From Massilia sp. 9I (GTDB taxonomy: Bacteria > Pseudomonadota > Gammaproteobacteria > Burkholderiales > Burkholderiaceae_D): 64,000 bases of DNA. The translations under genes and the position numbers were made by a program. This document shows, piece after piece, positions 1 through 8,634 of the stretch. The first letter of the stretch is position 1. Each line of letters begins with the position of its first letter. The notes below the pieces were generated by a model. The model was not told the DNA's origin, ran no database searches, and saw only the letters and a list, made by a program, of their open reading frames with translations. Location of the stretch: NCBI RefSeq assembly GCF_902506415.1, contig NZ_LR733275.1, positions 1,462,448-1,526,447 of the forward strand, in the 5' to 3' direction.

Positions 1-337
1 GCTACCGAGTCGCTCACTCAAGATACTGACCGTCATCCCATTGCTGAGACAACGCTTAATACTTTTGTGAACATTTGATAATTTAAGTAATCACTGACCG
101 AAGCCAGTGGCACCTTCATCAAACGCCCACACTTATCGACTGTTGATTGTTAAAGAACTTCGTATTCTGTCTCTTACTATCGCTGCGAAGCGTTGTGTTC
201 GTCAGCAGCAGAGAAGCGAGATTATGCGGTGTTCTGCGTTCATCGTCAAGCCCCTCTTTTCCTTCGCTGTCGCTGCTGTATCAGCTGCGTCGGCGTCGGA
301 GGAACGAGACTATAGCAAACGCCGGCGCGACTTACAA
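1..337 (-). promoter_or_regulatory. rRNA operon leader and promoter (copy A), reading leftwards out of the window
   Basis: Read on the minus strand, this stretch closely matches the second leader at 15041-15456. It contains an antitermination boxA-like element (TTCTTTAACAAT, complement of 146-157) and a promoter with -35 TTGTAA (332-337), a 17-base spacer and -10 TATAGT (309-314). By alignment with the second copy, position 1 lies about 36 bases before the first base of a 16S rRNA gene that must sit just outside the left edge. I see no protein gene here; short open frames in it have no recognisable content. Confidence 0.85.
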
Positions 338-387
338 CGCCTGCGACTATGCTATCGTCGCGTTTTTTCCACCTTATCTTTCCGGCA

Positions 388-1422
388 ATGCACCTCCCTT
401 ACATTGCACCGACCGCTGACGCGGTTCTGTCGCAGGCCCTGCTCGACGCTATCAATAACAAGACGAAGCCCTTGGGTAGCCTGGGCCGCCTGGAGACACT
501 TGCGGCCCAGCTCGGCCTGATCCAGCGCACGACGCGGGTCCGGATCGCGGATCCTGCCATCCTGGTATTCGCGGGTGATCACGGCGTGGTCGCGGAGGGC
601 GTATCGGCCTATCCGCAGGACGTGACCTGGCAGATGGTGGAGAACTTCCTCGCCGACGGCGCCGCCATCAATGTGTTCGCACGCCAGAACGGCTGCGCGC
701 TGCACGTCGTCGATGCGGGCGTGAATCACGTCTTCGGCGAGCGCCCCGGACTGCTCGACCGCAAGGTGGCGCCGGGCACGCGCAACTTCGCTGTCGAAGC
801 CGCGATGACCCGCGCCCAGCTGGAGACAGCGCTCGAACAGGGCATGGCCCTGGTGCGCGACCTGCCCGGCACCGTGGTCGGTTTCGGCGAAATGGGCATC
901 GGTAACACGACCGCCGCCGCGGCGATCATGCACAAGCTCACCGGGCTGCCGCTGTCGGAATGCGTCGGCGCCGGCACCGGCCTCTCCGCGGAAGGCATCC
1001 AGCGCAAGCAGCAGGTCATCGCAGCCGCCGTCGCCCGCCACACCGACATCACGGATCCGCTCGACGTGCTGGCGACCTTCGGCGGCTTCGAGATCGCCAT
1101 GATGGCCGGCGCCATGCTGAAGGCCGCGGAACTGCGCAAGGTGCTGCTGATCGACGGCTTCATCGTGACCAGCGCCTTGCTCGTTGCCGCGCGCCTGCAG
1201 CCGGCCATTCTCGACTACTGCGTGTTCGCCCACTGCTCCAACGAAAACGGCCACCGCCTGATGCTGGAAGCGCTCGGCGCCGAGCCGCTGCTGCAGCTCG
1301 GCTTGCGCCTCGGCGAAGGCACCGGCAGCGCCCTTGCCCTGCCCCTTCTCCATGCGGCCGCTAACTTCCTGAACGAGATGGCGACCTTCGCCTCCGCGCA
1401 GGTCAGCACCAGCGCGCAATAA
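388..1422 (+). CDS. cobT: nicotinate-nucleotide--dimethylbenzimidazole phosphoribosyltransferase CobT
   Basis: CobT transfers phosphoribose from nicotinate mononucleotide to dimethylbenzimidazole, giving alpha-ribazole phosphate, the lower ligand of B12. The 344-residue product matches the usual family length. Family blocks visible are [10 protein letters not shown] (27-36), GDHGV (63-67), GEMGIGNTT (167-175) and CSNENGHR, with the catalytic-type Glu at about 286. The start at 388 was preferred over an upstream in-frame codon at 349 because the extra 13 residues are hydrophobic and not family-like. It is first of a cobT-cobS-cobC run and is divergent from the rrn promoter, whose -35 lies only about 50 bases away. 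Confidence 0.95.
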   Translation: MHLPYIAPTADAVLSQALLDAINNKTKPLGSLGRLETLAAQLGLIQRTTRVRIADPAILVFAGDHGVVAEGVSAYPQDVTWQMVENFLADGAAINVFARQNGCALHVVDAGVNHVFGERPGLLDRKVAPGTRNFAVEAAMTRAQLETALEQGMALVRDLPGTVVGFGEMGIGNTTAAAAIMHKLTGLPLSECVGAGTGLSAEGIQRKQQVIAAAVARHTDITDPLDVLATFGGFEIAMMAGAMLKAAELRKVLLIDGFIVTSALLVAARLQPAILDYCVFAHCSNENGHRLMLEALGAEPLLQLGLRLGEGTGSALALPLLHAAANFLNEMATFASAQVSTSAQ

Positions 1423-1426
1423 GACG

Positions 1427-2206
1427 ATGCAACAGCTGCGCCTGTTCTTCATTGCGGTCCAGTTCTTCACGCGCCTGCCGATCCCGCGCTGGGTCGGCTT
1501 CGAGCAGGAGTGGCTGCACCACGCCTCGCGCTACTTCCCGCTGGTCGGCCTCGTGGTCGGCGCGATCGGCGCCGGCGTGTATGCTGCGGCGGCACTCGTC
1601 TTCCCCGCCGCGGTCGCGGCAGTGCTCTCGACCGCAGCGACCATCTACGCCACCGGCGCCTTCCACGAAGACGGCTTCGCCGACACCTGCGATGGACTCG
1701 GCGGCGGCATGACGCGCGAGCGGGTGCTCGAGATCATGAAGGATTCGCGTGTCGGCGCCTATGGCGCGATCGGCGTCGTGGGTATCCTGGCCGCGAAGTG
1801 CACGACGCTGGCGATGCTGCCGCCCCAAAGTGCCATCGGCGCGCTGCTGCTCGCCCATCCGCTGTCGCGGCTGGCCGCGACCTCGCTCATCTGGCGCATG
1901 GAATACGCGCGCGCGGAAGGCAAGGCCAAACCACTGGCGGAGCGCATGACGACGGCGGAATTTGGCATCGCGTCGTTCACTGTCGCGATCACTGCGATCA
2001 TCCTGCTGGCCTGGGGCGTGCTTGACCTGCGCGCGGTGCTGGCGGCCCTTCTCGCGAGTGCCTTCGCCACCTGGTGGCTGGCCCGCAAATTCGCCCGCCG
2101 CATCGGCGGCTATACCGGCGATTGCCTCGGCGCCGTGCAGCAGCTGGCCGAAGCCGTGATCTACCTCGCCGTGCTGGCCACGCTCGGCCATGGCGCCATG
2201 GCTTGA
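1427..2206 (+). CDS. cobS: adenosylcobinamide-GDP ribazoletransferase CobS (cobalamin synthase)
   Basis: This is the integral membrane enzyme that joins alpha-ribazole (or its phosphate) to adenosylcobinamide-GDP, the last joining step of cobalamin assembly. The 259-residue protein has several hydrophobic segments. Its conserved acidic block GAFHEDGFADTCDGLGG (77-93), thought to bind Mg2+ and substrate, is followed by the DSRVGAYG stretch. It begins 4 bases after cobT, implying co-transcription and matching the pathway order, because CobT supplies its substrate. The family match is strong; membrane topology is inferred from hydrophobicity only. Confidence 0.95.
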   Translation: MQQLRLFFIAVQFFTRLPIPRWVGFEQEWLHHASRYFPLVGLVVGAIGAGVYAAAALVFPAAVAAVLSTAATIYATGAFHEDGFADTCDGLGGGMTRERVLEIMKDSRVGAYGAIGVVGILAAKCTTLAMLPPQSAIGALLLAHPLSRLAATSLIWRMEYARAEGKAKPLAERMTTAEFGIASFTVAITAIILLAWGVLDLRAVLAALLASAFATWWLARKFARRIGGYTGDCLGAVQQLAEAVIYLAVLATLGHGAMA

Positions 2207-2210
2207 ACCA

Positions 2211-2744
2211 ATGGAACTGGCTCTTGTGCGCCACCCGCAACCGGACATCGCGCCCGGCATCTGCTACGGCAGGACCGACGTTTCGACATCTATCGAAGCG
2301 ATCGACCGGGTCGCCGCCAGCCTGCGCGCTGCCGGCCTGCCCGGCAGCCTGCCTGTCTACGCCAGTCCGCTCGCACGCTGCGCGCTGCTGGCGGCCGCAC
2401 TCGATGTCCCGGTCACCTTCGACGCGCGCCTGGCCGAGATGGACTTCGGCGCCTGGGAGATGCAGTCATGGGATGCGATCCCGCGCGCCGAAATCGACGC
2501 CTGGGCTGCCGACCTGCTGCACTACCGTCCCGGCGGAGGCGAGAACGTGCTCGAGGTGGCGCGCCGCGTCGCCGCATTCCGCCAGGAGCTGCAGCAGCCT
2601 GCGGCCCTCGTCATCTGCCACGCCGGCACCATCCGCCTGCTGTCCGCACTGGGCAAAGGCGGCAGCATCGAACAGGCCGCGTTACGCGCCGCCTCCAGCG
2701 CCCACCGCATCGCCTACGGCGAAGTCATCGTGCTGAAAGACTGA
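2211..2744 (+). CDS. cobC: alpha-ribazole phosphatase, histidine phosphatase family (CobC)
   Basis: This 177-residue histidine phosphatase probably removes the phosphate from alpha-ribazole-5'-phosphate (or from cobalamin phosphate). The phospho-accepting motif is LVRHPQ with Arg7-His8; the second catalytic His is in CHAGTIR (137), and the Glu of the LAEMDFGAWE block is the usual proton donor. An in-frame ATG at 2190 inside cobS would add seven residues, but the protein naturally begins at the first beta strand from 2211. It closes the cobT-cobS-cobC run; the riboswitch promoter overlaps its end. Assignment as the B12 phosphatase rests on context, since the fold is shared with many phosphatases. 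Confidence 0.88.
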   Translation: MELALVRHPQPDIAPGICYGRTDVSTSIEAIDRVAASLRAAGLPGSLPVYASPLARCALLAAALDVPVTFDARLAEMDFGAWEMQSWDAIPRAEIDAWAADLLHYRPGGGENVLEVARRVAAFRQELQQPAALVICHAGTIRLLSALGKGGSIEQAALRAASSAHRIAYGEVIVLKD

Positions 2745-2770
2745 CAACACGCGACGTCCGTGCGTATAAT
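2741..2770 (+). promoter_or_regulatory. sigma-70-type promoter of the riboswitch-btuB transcript
   Basis: A -35 element CTGACA (2741-2746) and a perfect -10 TATAAT (2765-2770) are separated by 18 bases. The -35 overlaps the cobC stop codon. Transcription would begin around 2777, directly at the 5' side of the cobalamin riboswitch. Confidence 0.75.
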
Positions 2771-2777
2771 GGCGGCG

Positions 2778-2980
2778 TTTTGGTGCTCGCGGTCGTGTTC
2801 ACGACCGCAGTTAAACGGGAAACACGAAGCCCTTCAACAAGGCCAACGTGTGCTGCCCCCGCAACGGTAAGCAAGTACCGCGCATGATCGCTCAAGCGCG
2901 GCAAACCGTCTTCCATGACCACTGTGCGAACGCATGGGAAGGTCGGACGGCCAAACTTGCCAGCCCGGATACCGGCCAAA
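2778..2980 (+). promoter_or_regulatory. cobalamin (AdoCbl) riboswitch
   Basis: Conserved pieces of the B12-sensing RNA occur in order: TTAAACGGGAA (about 2811-2821), the core CTGCCCCCGCAACGGTAAG (about 2853-2871), a GGGAAGG segment (2936-2942) and the B12 box GCCAGCCCGGATACCGGCC (2959-2977). The btuB start codon is 85 bases beyond the box. No hairpin followed by a strong U-run was seen in that gap, and the ribosome site before btuB is poor, so control at translation initiation is more likely than attenuation; this is inference. When adenosylcobalamin is plentiful it should repress btuB and the long operon behind it. Confidence 0.95.
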
Positions 2981-3062
2981 AGGTGGAAGCGTGCCATTCG
3001 CGCGCTTCTGTTCAATCTGGCCTACGGGGACGTCGGCTGGTTGTCTTTGATGTGAACTATTC

Positions 3063-4904
3063 ATGAACTTTCCTGTAACACGGCAAGCGGCCGCGCGCTC
3101 GCTCGCATCCGCGCTCGCACTGGCTTTCGCTACCCCTGCCTTCGCCCAGACCGCCGACACCGTGGTCGTCACCGCCAACCGCATGCCGCAGCGCGCGGTC
3201 GACGTGATCGCCGATACCACCGTCATCCACGCCGACGAGATCGCGCGTTCCGGCGCCGGCTCCGTCGCCGACGTGCTGCGCCGCCAGCGCGGCATCGAGA
3301 TCACCCGCAACGGCAGCGCCGGCGCCTCCACCAGCGTGTTCCTGCGCGGCGCCAACAGCAACCAGGTCGTGGTGCTGCTCGACGGCGTGCGCATCGGCTC
3401 CTCCACCAGCGGTGTCGCCTCGTGGAACGCGGTGCCGCTCGGCGCCATCGAGCGCATCGAAGTCGTCTACGGCCCGCTCAGCACCCTGTATGGCGCCGAC
3501 GCGATCGGCGGCGTGATCCAGATCTTCACCCGCAAGGGCGAAGGCGCACCGGTCGTCAGCGGCTCGGCGGGCGTGGGCAGCAACGCCACGCGCCAGCTTG
3601 ACGCCAGCGTGCATGGCGCGGCCAATGCCTTGCGCTACGCCTTCAGCGCCGGCCACGAAGAGTCGGACGGCTTCTCGGCCACTCGCCCGGGCGCCTTCGG
3701 TTTCAATCCGGACGAAGACGGCTACCGCCGTCGCAACGCCAACGGGCAGCTGTCGTATGCGCTGACCGCTAAACACGAAATCGGCGTGCAATTCCTGCAC
3801 AGCGACCTGCGCGCGCAGTACGACAGCGGCAGCGGGCCCTACGATGTCAACAACAAGCAGGACCTGAACACCGCGGCGGTCTACGTGGCCAGCCAATTCA
3901 CGGCCAACTGGCGCTCTACCCTGCAGTTTGCGCGTTCCGACGACAAGCTGGGCAGCTTCACCAGCGCCGCGGCATCCGGCGCCAGCCAGATCGACACGCA
4001 GCAGGATGAGCTGACCTGGCAGAACAGCATCGCGCTCGGCCCCGACACCCTGCAGCTGCTCTACAGCCACCGCAAGGAAGAAGTCGAATCCAGCTCCACC
4101 GCCGACCTGTCGCGCAGCCGCAGCACCAATTCCTACGCGGCCAGCTATTCGGCCAAGCGCGACAGCCACCTGTTCGATGTCAGCGCGCGACACGACCGCT
4201 CGGTCTACGGCAACAGGAACACCGGCGCCGCCGGTTATGGCTACAACTTCGGCAACGGGCTGCGCGCTACCGCCAGCATCGGCTCGAGCTTCCGCGCACC
4301 GACCTTCAACGAGCTGTACTACCCCGGCTACGGCCTGCCGACCAACCGCCCGGAAAAAGGCCGCAACGTCGAAGCCGGCCTGCGCTACGACGCCGGCAGC
4401 GTCCAGTTCGACGCCACGTACTTCCGCAACCGCCTGACCGACATGATTGTCTCCGCCACCCCATGCCCGGGCCGCGCCGGCAGCTGCGCCTACAACGTCA
4501 ACGAAGCCAAGCTGGAAGGCCTCACGCTGGCGGCTCAGGCGCGCGTCGCCGGCGTCAACCTGCGCGGCAGCCTGGACTGGCAGGATCCGACCGACGAGAC
4601 CACCGGCAAGCAGCTGGCGCGCCGCGCGAAGAAGCACGCCAGCTTCAACGCCGACAGCAGCTGGGGCAGGCTCAAGGCCGGCGCCGAACTGCAGTTGTCG
4701 GGCGAGCGCTTCGACGACGCCGCCAACCGTAACCGCCTGGGTGGCTACGGCCTGCTCAACCTGTACACTACCTGGCAGCTGACGCCAGATGTGTCGGTGC
4801 TGCTCCGCCTCGACAACGTCGCGGACAAGCGGTACGAGCTGGCGCGTAATTACGGCACCAGCGGACGCACCTGGTTCGCCGCCCTGCGCTACGGCATCCG
4901 CTGA
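3063..4904 (+). CDS. btuB: TonB-dependent vitamin B12 outer-membrane receptor BtuB
   Basis: BtuB imports corrinoids across the outer membrane using TonB energy. The 613-residue protein has a signal peptide ending near AFAQ (about 29), a TonB box DTVVVTA (32-38), a plug domain with LRGANSNQVVVLLDGVRIG and YGPLSTLYGADAIGGVI blocks, and then a 22-strand-type barrel ending WFAALRYGIR. It is the first gene after the cobalamin riboswitch, which is the usual arrangement. One oddity is that the chain ends in Arg rather than the usual aromatic residue of outer-membrane barrels. The next gene (btuC) starts 17 bases after the stop. Confidence 0.93.
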   Translation: MNFPVTRQAAARSLASALALAFATPAFAQTADTVVVTANRMPQRAVDVIADTTVIHADEIARSGAGSVADVLRRQRGIEITRNGSAGASTSVFLRGANSNQVVVLLDGVRIGSSTSGVASWNAVPLGAIERIEVVYGPLSTLYGADAIGGVIQIFTRKGEGAPVVSGSAGVGSNATRQLDASVHGAANALRYAFSAGHEESDGFSATRPGAFGFNPDEDGYRRRNANGQLSYALTAKHEIGVQFLHSDLRAQYDSGSGPYDVNNKQDLNTAAVYVASQFTANWRSTLQFARSDDKLGSFTSAAASGASQIDTQQDELTWQNSIALGPDTLQLLYSHRKEEVESSSTADLSRSRSTNSYAASYSAKRDSHLFDVSARHDRSVYGNRNTGAAGYGYNFGNGLRATASIGSSFRAPTFNELYYPGYGLPTNRPEKGRNVEAGLRYDAGSVQFDATYFRNRLTDMIVSATPCPGRAGSCAYNVNEAKLEGLTLAAQARVAGVNLRGSLDWQDPTDETTGKQLARRAKKHASFNADSSWGRLKAGAELQLSGERFDDAANRNRLGGYGLLNLYTTWQLTPDVSVLLRLDNVADKRYELARNYGTSGRTWFAALRYGIR

Positions 4905-4921
4905 AGCCTACGAGGAGACGC

Positions 4922-5944
4922 ATGCATCACCCACTTCACCCGCAGCGCCAGCGCGCCACGCTCGTCATCGGCGTGCTGCTGCTGTGCGCCGTCGCCAGCC
5001 TGCTGTTCGCCGGCATGACGGGCTCGATCGCCGTGCCGCTGGCCGAGATGCCGGACGCGCTGCGCCAGCTGGCGCACGGCGAAGCCGGCACGCTGGCCGC
5101 CTCGCTGCTCGAGCTGCGCGCCAGCCGCGCGCTGACGGCTTTCGTCACCGGCGGCGCACTGGCTCTGGCGGGCGTGATGATGCAGGCGCTGCTGCGCAAC
5201 CCGCTGGCCGATCCCTACGTGCTCGGCATCTCGGCGGGGGCCTCGGTCGGCGCCCTCCTCGCCCTGCTCCTGATGGCAACCGCGGTCGTGGTCGACCTCG
5301 CCGCGCTGGCCGGCGCGGTCGGGGTGTCGATGCTGCTCTACCTGCTGGCGCGGCGCGACCTGCGCGGCGGGCTCGCGCTTGAAAGCGGCACCTCGATGCT
5401 GCTGCTGACCGGCGTGATCCTGTCCTCGGCCTGCATGGCCCTGGTGACCCTGATGCTGTCGATCGCGCCGGAAGGGCGCCTGCGCAGCATGATCTTCTGG
5501 ATGATTGGCGACCTCGCCGGCGCCCCGCTGCGCCTGGCGCCCTGGGTGGTGCTCGGCGCGGCCCTGCTGTACGCCCTGCGCAGCGCGCGCGCCATGAACG
5601 TGGTCGCGCTGCACGCGGAGGCCGCCGCCACACTGGGCGTGCGCGTCGGCCGGCTGCGCAAGGGCCTGTTCTTCGTGTCCGGCGTACTGACCGCCAGCGC
5701 CGTCACCAGCGCCGGCTCGGTCGGTTTCGTCGGGCTGATCGTGCCGCATGCCTGCCGCTTTGCCTTCGGCCCGGACCACCGGGTCCTGATCCCGGCGGCG
5801 GTGCTGGCCGGCGGCAGCTTCCTGGTGCTGTGCGATACGCTCGCGCGCACCATCATCGCGCCCCAGCAGCTGCCGGTCGGCGCGATCACTGCGATCATCG
5901 GCGCGCCGGTGTTCCTCTACCAGCTGCACCGCCTGAGGAAATGA
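4922..5944 (+). CDS. btuC: FecCD-family ABC permease for cobalamin (BtuC)
   Basis: A 340-residue, very hydrophobic permease of the FecCD/BtuC type, expected to have about ten membrane helices. The conserved stretch from GGALALAGVMMQALLRNPLADP into LGISAGAS (about 79-110) and the C-terminal VGFVGLIVPH block are typical. A GAGACG element 2-7 bases before the ATG gives a reasonable ribosome site. It works with BtuD (starting 1 base after its stop) and the periplasmic protein BtuF encoded further down the same operon. FecCD proteins also carry iron chelates; the B12 assignment comes from the riboswitch and its neighbours. Confidence 0.9.
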   Translation: MHHPLHPQRQRATLVIGVLLLCAVASLLFAGMTGSIAVPLAEMPDALRQLAHGEAGTLAASLLELRASRALTAFVTGGALALAGVMMQALLRNPLADPYVLGISAGASVGALLALLLMATAVVVDLAALAGAVGVSMLLYLLARRDLRGGLALESGTSMLLLTGVILSSACMALVTLMLSIAPEGRLRSMIFWMIGDLAGAPLRLAPWVVLGAALLYALRSARAMNVVALHAEAAATLGVRVGRLRKGLFFVSGVLTASAVTSAGSVGFVGLIVPHACRFAFGPDHRVLIPAAVLAGGSFLVLCDTLARTIIAPQQLPVGAITAIIGAPVFLYQLHRLRK

Positions 5945-5945
5945 G

Positions 5946-6719
5946 ATGATCCGGACCGAATTCCTCGACCTGAAAGTCGGCAGCCGCACCCTGGTGCGCC
6001 AGCTCGACTGGGCCGCCCGTCCCGGCGAATGCTGGAGCATCATCGGCCGCAACGGCGCCGGCAAGAGCACGCTGCTGCGTACCCTGGCCGGCCTGCACCG
6101 TCCCGACGGTGGCGCCGTGCTGGTCGGCGGCCGCCCCTTAGATGCCTGGGCGCCGGAAGAGCTGGCGCGCCAGCGGGCCTTCCTGGCCCAGTCGCGCCAC
6201 GATGCGTTTTCGTACAGCGTGATCGAAACCGTGCTGTCGGCGCGCCATCCCTACCACGCCGAGCGTTACTGGGAAGGCAGCGACGACCACCAGGTGGCGA
6301 TGCGCGCGCTGGCGGACATGGAGGTGAGCGAGCTGGCCGGCCGGGACGTCCGCACGCTCTCCGGCGGCGAGCGCCAGCGCGTGGCGATCGCCGCGCTGCT
6401 GGCCCAGGAAACCCAGCTCCTGCTGCTGGACGAACCGGCCAATGCGCTCGACCTGGCGCACCAGGTCAGCGTCATGGCCCTGCTGGCCAAACTGTGCCGC
6501 GAGCAGGGCAAGACCGTGGTCATGATCGGCCACGACCTGAACCTGGCTTACCGCATCTCGACCCACGCGCTGCTCTTGAATGGCGACGGCCGCTGGCAGG
6601 CCGGCCCAGTCGAGGACACCATGCAGCCGGCGCTGCTGGGCGACTACCTCGGCCACCCGATCGACATGATCGAGCACGGCGGCCGCCGCATTTTCCTACC
6701 CTTCGAGGCCACACCATGA
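5946..6719 (+). CDS. btuD: ABC transporter ATPase for cobalamin (BtuD)
   Basis: This 257-residue cytoplasmic ATPase energises the BtuC channel. Walker A is GRNGAGKST (34-42), the ABC signature is LSGGERQ (138-144), Walker B is LLLLDEP (158-164) and the switch His is at 196. Its start lies one base after the btuC stop, and its stop overlaps the cobO start in an ATGA, so the genes are translationally linked. Length and motif spacing match the siderophore/B12 group of ABC ATPases. Confidence 0.92.
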   Translation: MIRTEFLDLKVGSRTLVRQLDWAARPGECWSIIGRNGAGKSTLLRTLAGLHRPDGGAVLVGGRPLDAWAPEELARQRAFLAQSRHDAFSYSVIETVLSARHPYHAERYWEGSDDHQVAMRALADMEVSELAGRDVRTLSGGERQRVAIAALLAQETQLLLLDEPANALDLAHQVSVMALLAKLCREQGKTVVMIGHDLNLAYRISTHALLLNGDGRWQAGPVEDTMQPALLGDYLGHPIDMIEHGGRRIFLPFEATP

Positions 6720-7333
6720 ACCAGGACGACATCGAGGCATTGAACGAGCGCCACCGCCAGCGCATGGAACGCAAGAAGGCCGTCATCGACGCCAAGATCG
6801 CGGCCGCCGACAAGCAGATCGGCATCATCATCGTCAATACCGGCAACGGCAAGGGCAAGAGCTCGAGCGCCTTCGGGATGGTGATGCGCGCCCTCGGCCA
6901 CGGCATGAAGGTGGGCGTGGTCCAGTTCATCAAAGGCGCCATGTCCACCGGCGAGGAAAAATTCCTGCGCCGCTTTCCGGAGGAGGTCAGCTTCCATGCG
7001 ATGGGCGAAGGCTATACCTGGGAGACCCAGGACCGCGAGCGCGACATCGCCAAGGCCAGCGAAGCCTGGGAGCAGGCCAGACGCTTCCTGAACGACCCGA
7101 GCTACAGCATGGTGGTGCTGGACGAACTGAACATCGCCCTCAAATACCGCTACCTGGACGTGCACACCGTGATCGCCGACCTGCTCGACCGCCCGGTCAT
7201 GCAGCACGTGGTGGTCACCGGACGCGCGGCGCCGCCGGAACTGGTGGCGGTGGCCGACACGGTCACCGAAATGAACGTGGTCAAGCACGCCTTCAAGGCG
7301 GGCATCGTGGCCCAGGCCGGGACGGAGTGGTGA
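6716..7333 (+). CDS. cobO: cob(I)yrinic acid a,c-diamide adenosyltransferase CobO/BtuR
   Basis: This enzyme attaches the 5'-deoxyadenosyl group of ATP to reduced corrinoids. The 205-residue product is the usual CobO/BtuR length. It has a basic N-terminal helix, a P-loop GNGKGKSS (43-50), and the VVLDELNIAL block with the family's acidic Mg-binding residue. The start used is the ATG at 6716, which overlaps the btuD stop; longer upstream reading in this frame is only the shadow of btuD. It serves both imported corrinoids and intermediates before amidation by CobQ. Confidence 0.94.
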   Translation: MNQDDIEALNERHRQRMERKKAVIDAKIAAADKQIGIIIVNTGNGKGKSSSAFGMVMRALGHGMKVGVVQFIKGAMSTGEEKFLRRFPEEVSFHAMGEGYTWETQDRERDIAKASEAWEQARRFLNDPSYSMVVLDELNIALKYRYLDVHTVIADLLDRPVMQHVVVTGRAAPPELVAVADTVTEMNVVKHAFKAGIVAQAGTEW

Positions 7334-8634
7334 TGAACCGCGATGCGGGTGCGCGCGCCGTGCTGGTGGCGGCGATGGCGTCAAGCCAGGGCAAGACCAG
7401 CGTCACCGCCGCGCTGGCGCGCAAACTGCTGCGCCAGGGCCTGCGCGTGCGGGTATTCAAGTGCGGGCCGGACTTCATCGACCCGATGCTGCTCGAACGT
7501 GCCTCCGGCGCGCCGGTCCATACACTCGACCTGTGGATGGTCGGCGTCGAGGAATGCCGGCGGCGCCTGCATGACGCCGCGCGTGAATGCGATGCGATCC
7601 TGATCGAGGGCGTGATGGGCCTGTACGACGGCACACCCTCGACCGCCGACCTGGCGCGCGAGTTCGGCGTGCCGGTGCTGGCGGTGATCGACGCCTCGGC
7701 GATGGCACAGACCGTCGGCGCGGTGGCGCGCGGATTGCGCGACTACGGCCCCGTACAGCTGGCCGGTGTGGTGGCCAACCGCATCGCGAGCGAGGGCCAT
7801 GCCGCCATGGTGGCGTCTTCGCTGCGCGATATCCCGCTGGTCGGCTGGCTGGCGCGCCAGGACAGGCCGCTGCCGGAGCGGCATCTTGGCCTGGTCCTGC
7901 CCGGCGAAGTGGACGGCCTGGAGGCGCTGCTCGACCGGCTGGCGGACGGGCTGCACTTCAACGAGGATGCCTGGAATGCCTTGCCCCTGATGCCCCAGTC
8001 GGCGCCCGAATGGCAGGAAGTCGACCGCCTGCTCGACGGCCGCACCATCGCCATCGCCCGCGACGCCGCCTTCTGCTTCCTCTACCCGGCCAACCTCGAC
8101 CTGCTGCAGAAGATGGGCGTAAGCCTGCGCTACTTTTCGCCGCTGGCAGACGAGCCGGTGCCGCATGACGCGGACGGCGTGTTCCTGCCCGGCGGGTATC
8201 CGGAGCTGCACTGCGCGGCCTTGAGTAAAGCCGGCCAGTGGCAAGCCTCGATCCGTGAGGCGCATGCGCGCGGCGTACCGATCCTGGCCGAATGCGGCGG
8301 CATGATGGCGATCGCCGATGGCCTGACCGACAAGGAGGGCCAGCGCTGGCCGATGGCCGGGCTGCTGCCGGGCGAAGTGCGCATGCAGGCGCGCCTGGCC
8401 GGCCTCGGCGCCCATGCCCGGCCGACAGAACAGGGGCCGGTACGCGGCCACACCTTTCACTACTCGCTGCTGGATACGCCGGTGCCGGCCGAGTCCCACA
8501 CCATCAAGACCGGCAACGGCGCCCAGGGCGAAGCCGTGTACCGCATCGGATCGCTCACCGCCTCCTACTTCCACGCCTACTTTCCCTCCAACCCGCCAGC
8601 CATCGCCGCCGCGTTCGGCGGAGACGCGCCGTGA
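7333..8634 (+). CDS. cobB: cobyrinate a,c-diamide synthase CobB/CbiA
   Basis: CobB amidates the a and c carboxylates of (hydrogeno)cobyrinate with glutamine and ATP. The 433-residue protein shows an N-terminal ATP-binding domain with ASSQGKTS (16-23) and KCGPDFIDP, and a C-terminal class I glutamine amidotransferase domain with nucleophile Cys321 in LAECGGMMA and a GHTFHYS block. The ATG overlaps the cobO stop (TGATG); a GTG two codons earlier is possible. It is the only early amidation enzyme here, with no corrin-ring genes beside it, so it either acts on salvaged incomplete corrinoids or on intermediates made by genes located elsewhere. Confidence 0.93.
   Translation: MNRDAGARAVLVAAMASSQGKTSVTAALARKLLRQGLRVRVFKCGPDFIDPMLLERASGAPVHTLDLWMVGVEECRRRLHDAARECDAILIEGVMGLYDGTPSTADLAREFGVPVLAVIDASAMAQTVGAVARGLRDYGPVQLAGVVANRIASEGHAAMVASSLRDIPLVGWLARQDRPLPERHLGLVLPGEVDGLEALLDRLADGLHFNEDAWNALPLMPQSAPEWQEVDRLLDGRTIAIARDAAFCFLYPANLDLLQKMGVSLRYFSPLADEPVPHDADGVFLPGGYPELHCAALSKAGQWQASIREAHARGVPILAECGGMMAIADGLTDKEGQRWPMAGLLPGEVRMQARLAGLGAHARPTEQGPVRGHTFHYSLLDTPVPAESHTIKTGNGAQGEAVYRIGSLTASYFHAYFPSNPPAIAAAFGGDAP

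Noticed and set aside
107..520. Short frames inside the rrn leader at the left edge
   Set aside because: The DNA matches a second rrn leader with indels and substitutions that do not preserve any frame.
5146..5400. Possible frameshift or extra genes suggested by many overlapping frames in the btuC-btuD-cobO stretch
   Set aside because: Each protein reads through full length in one frame with stop/start overlaps; the other frames are GC-rich shadows.
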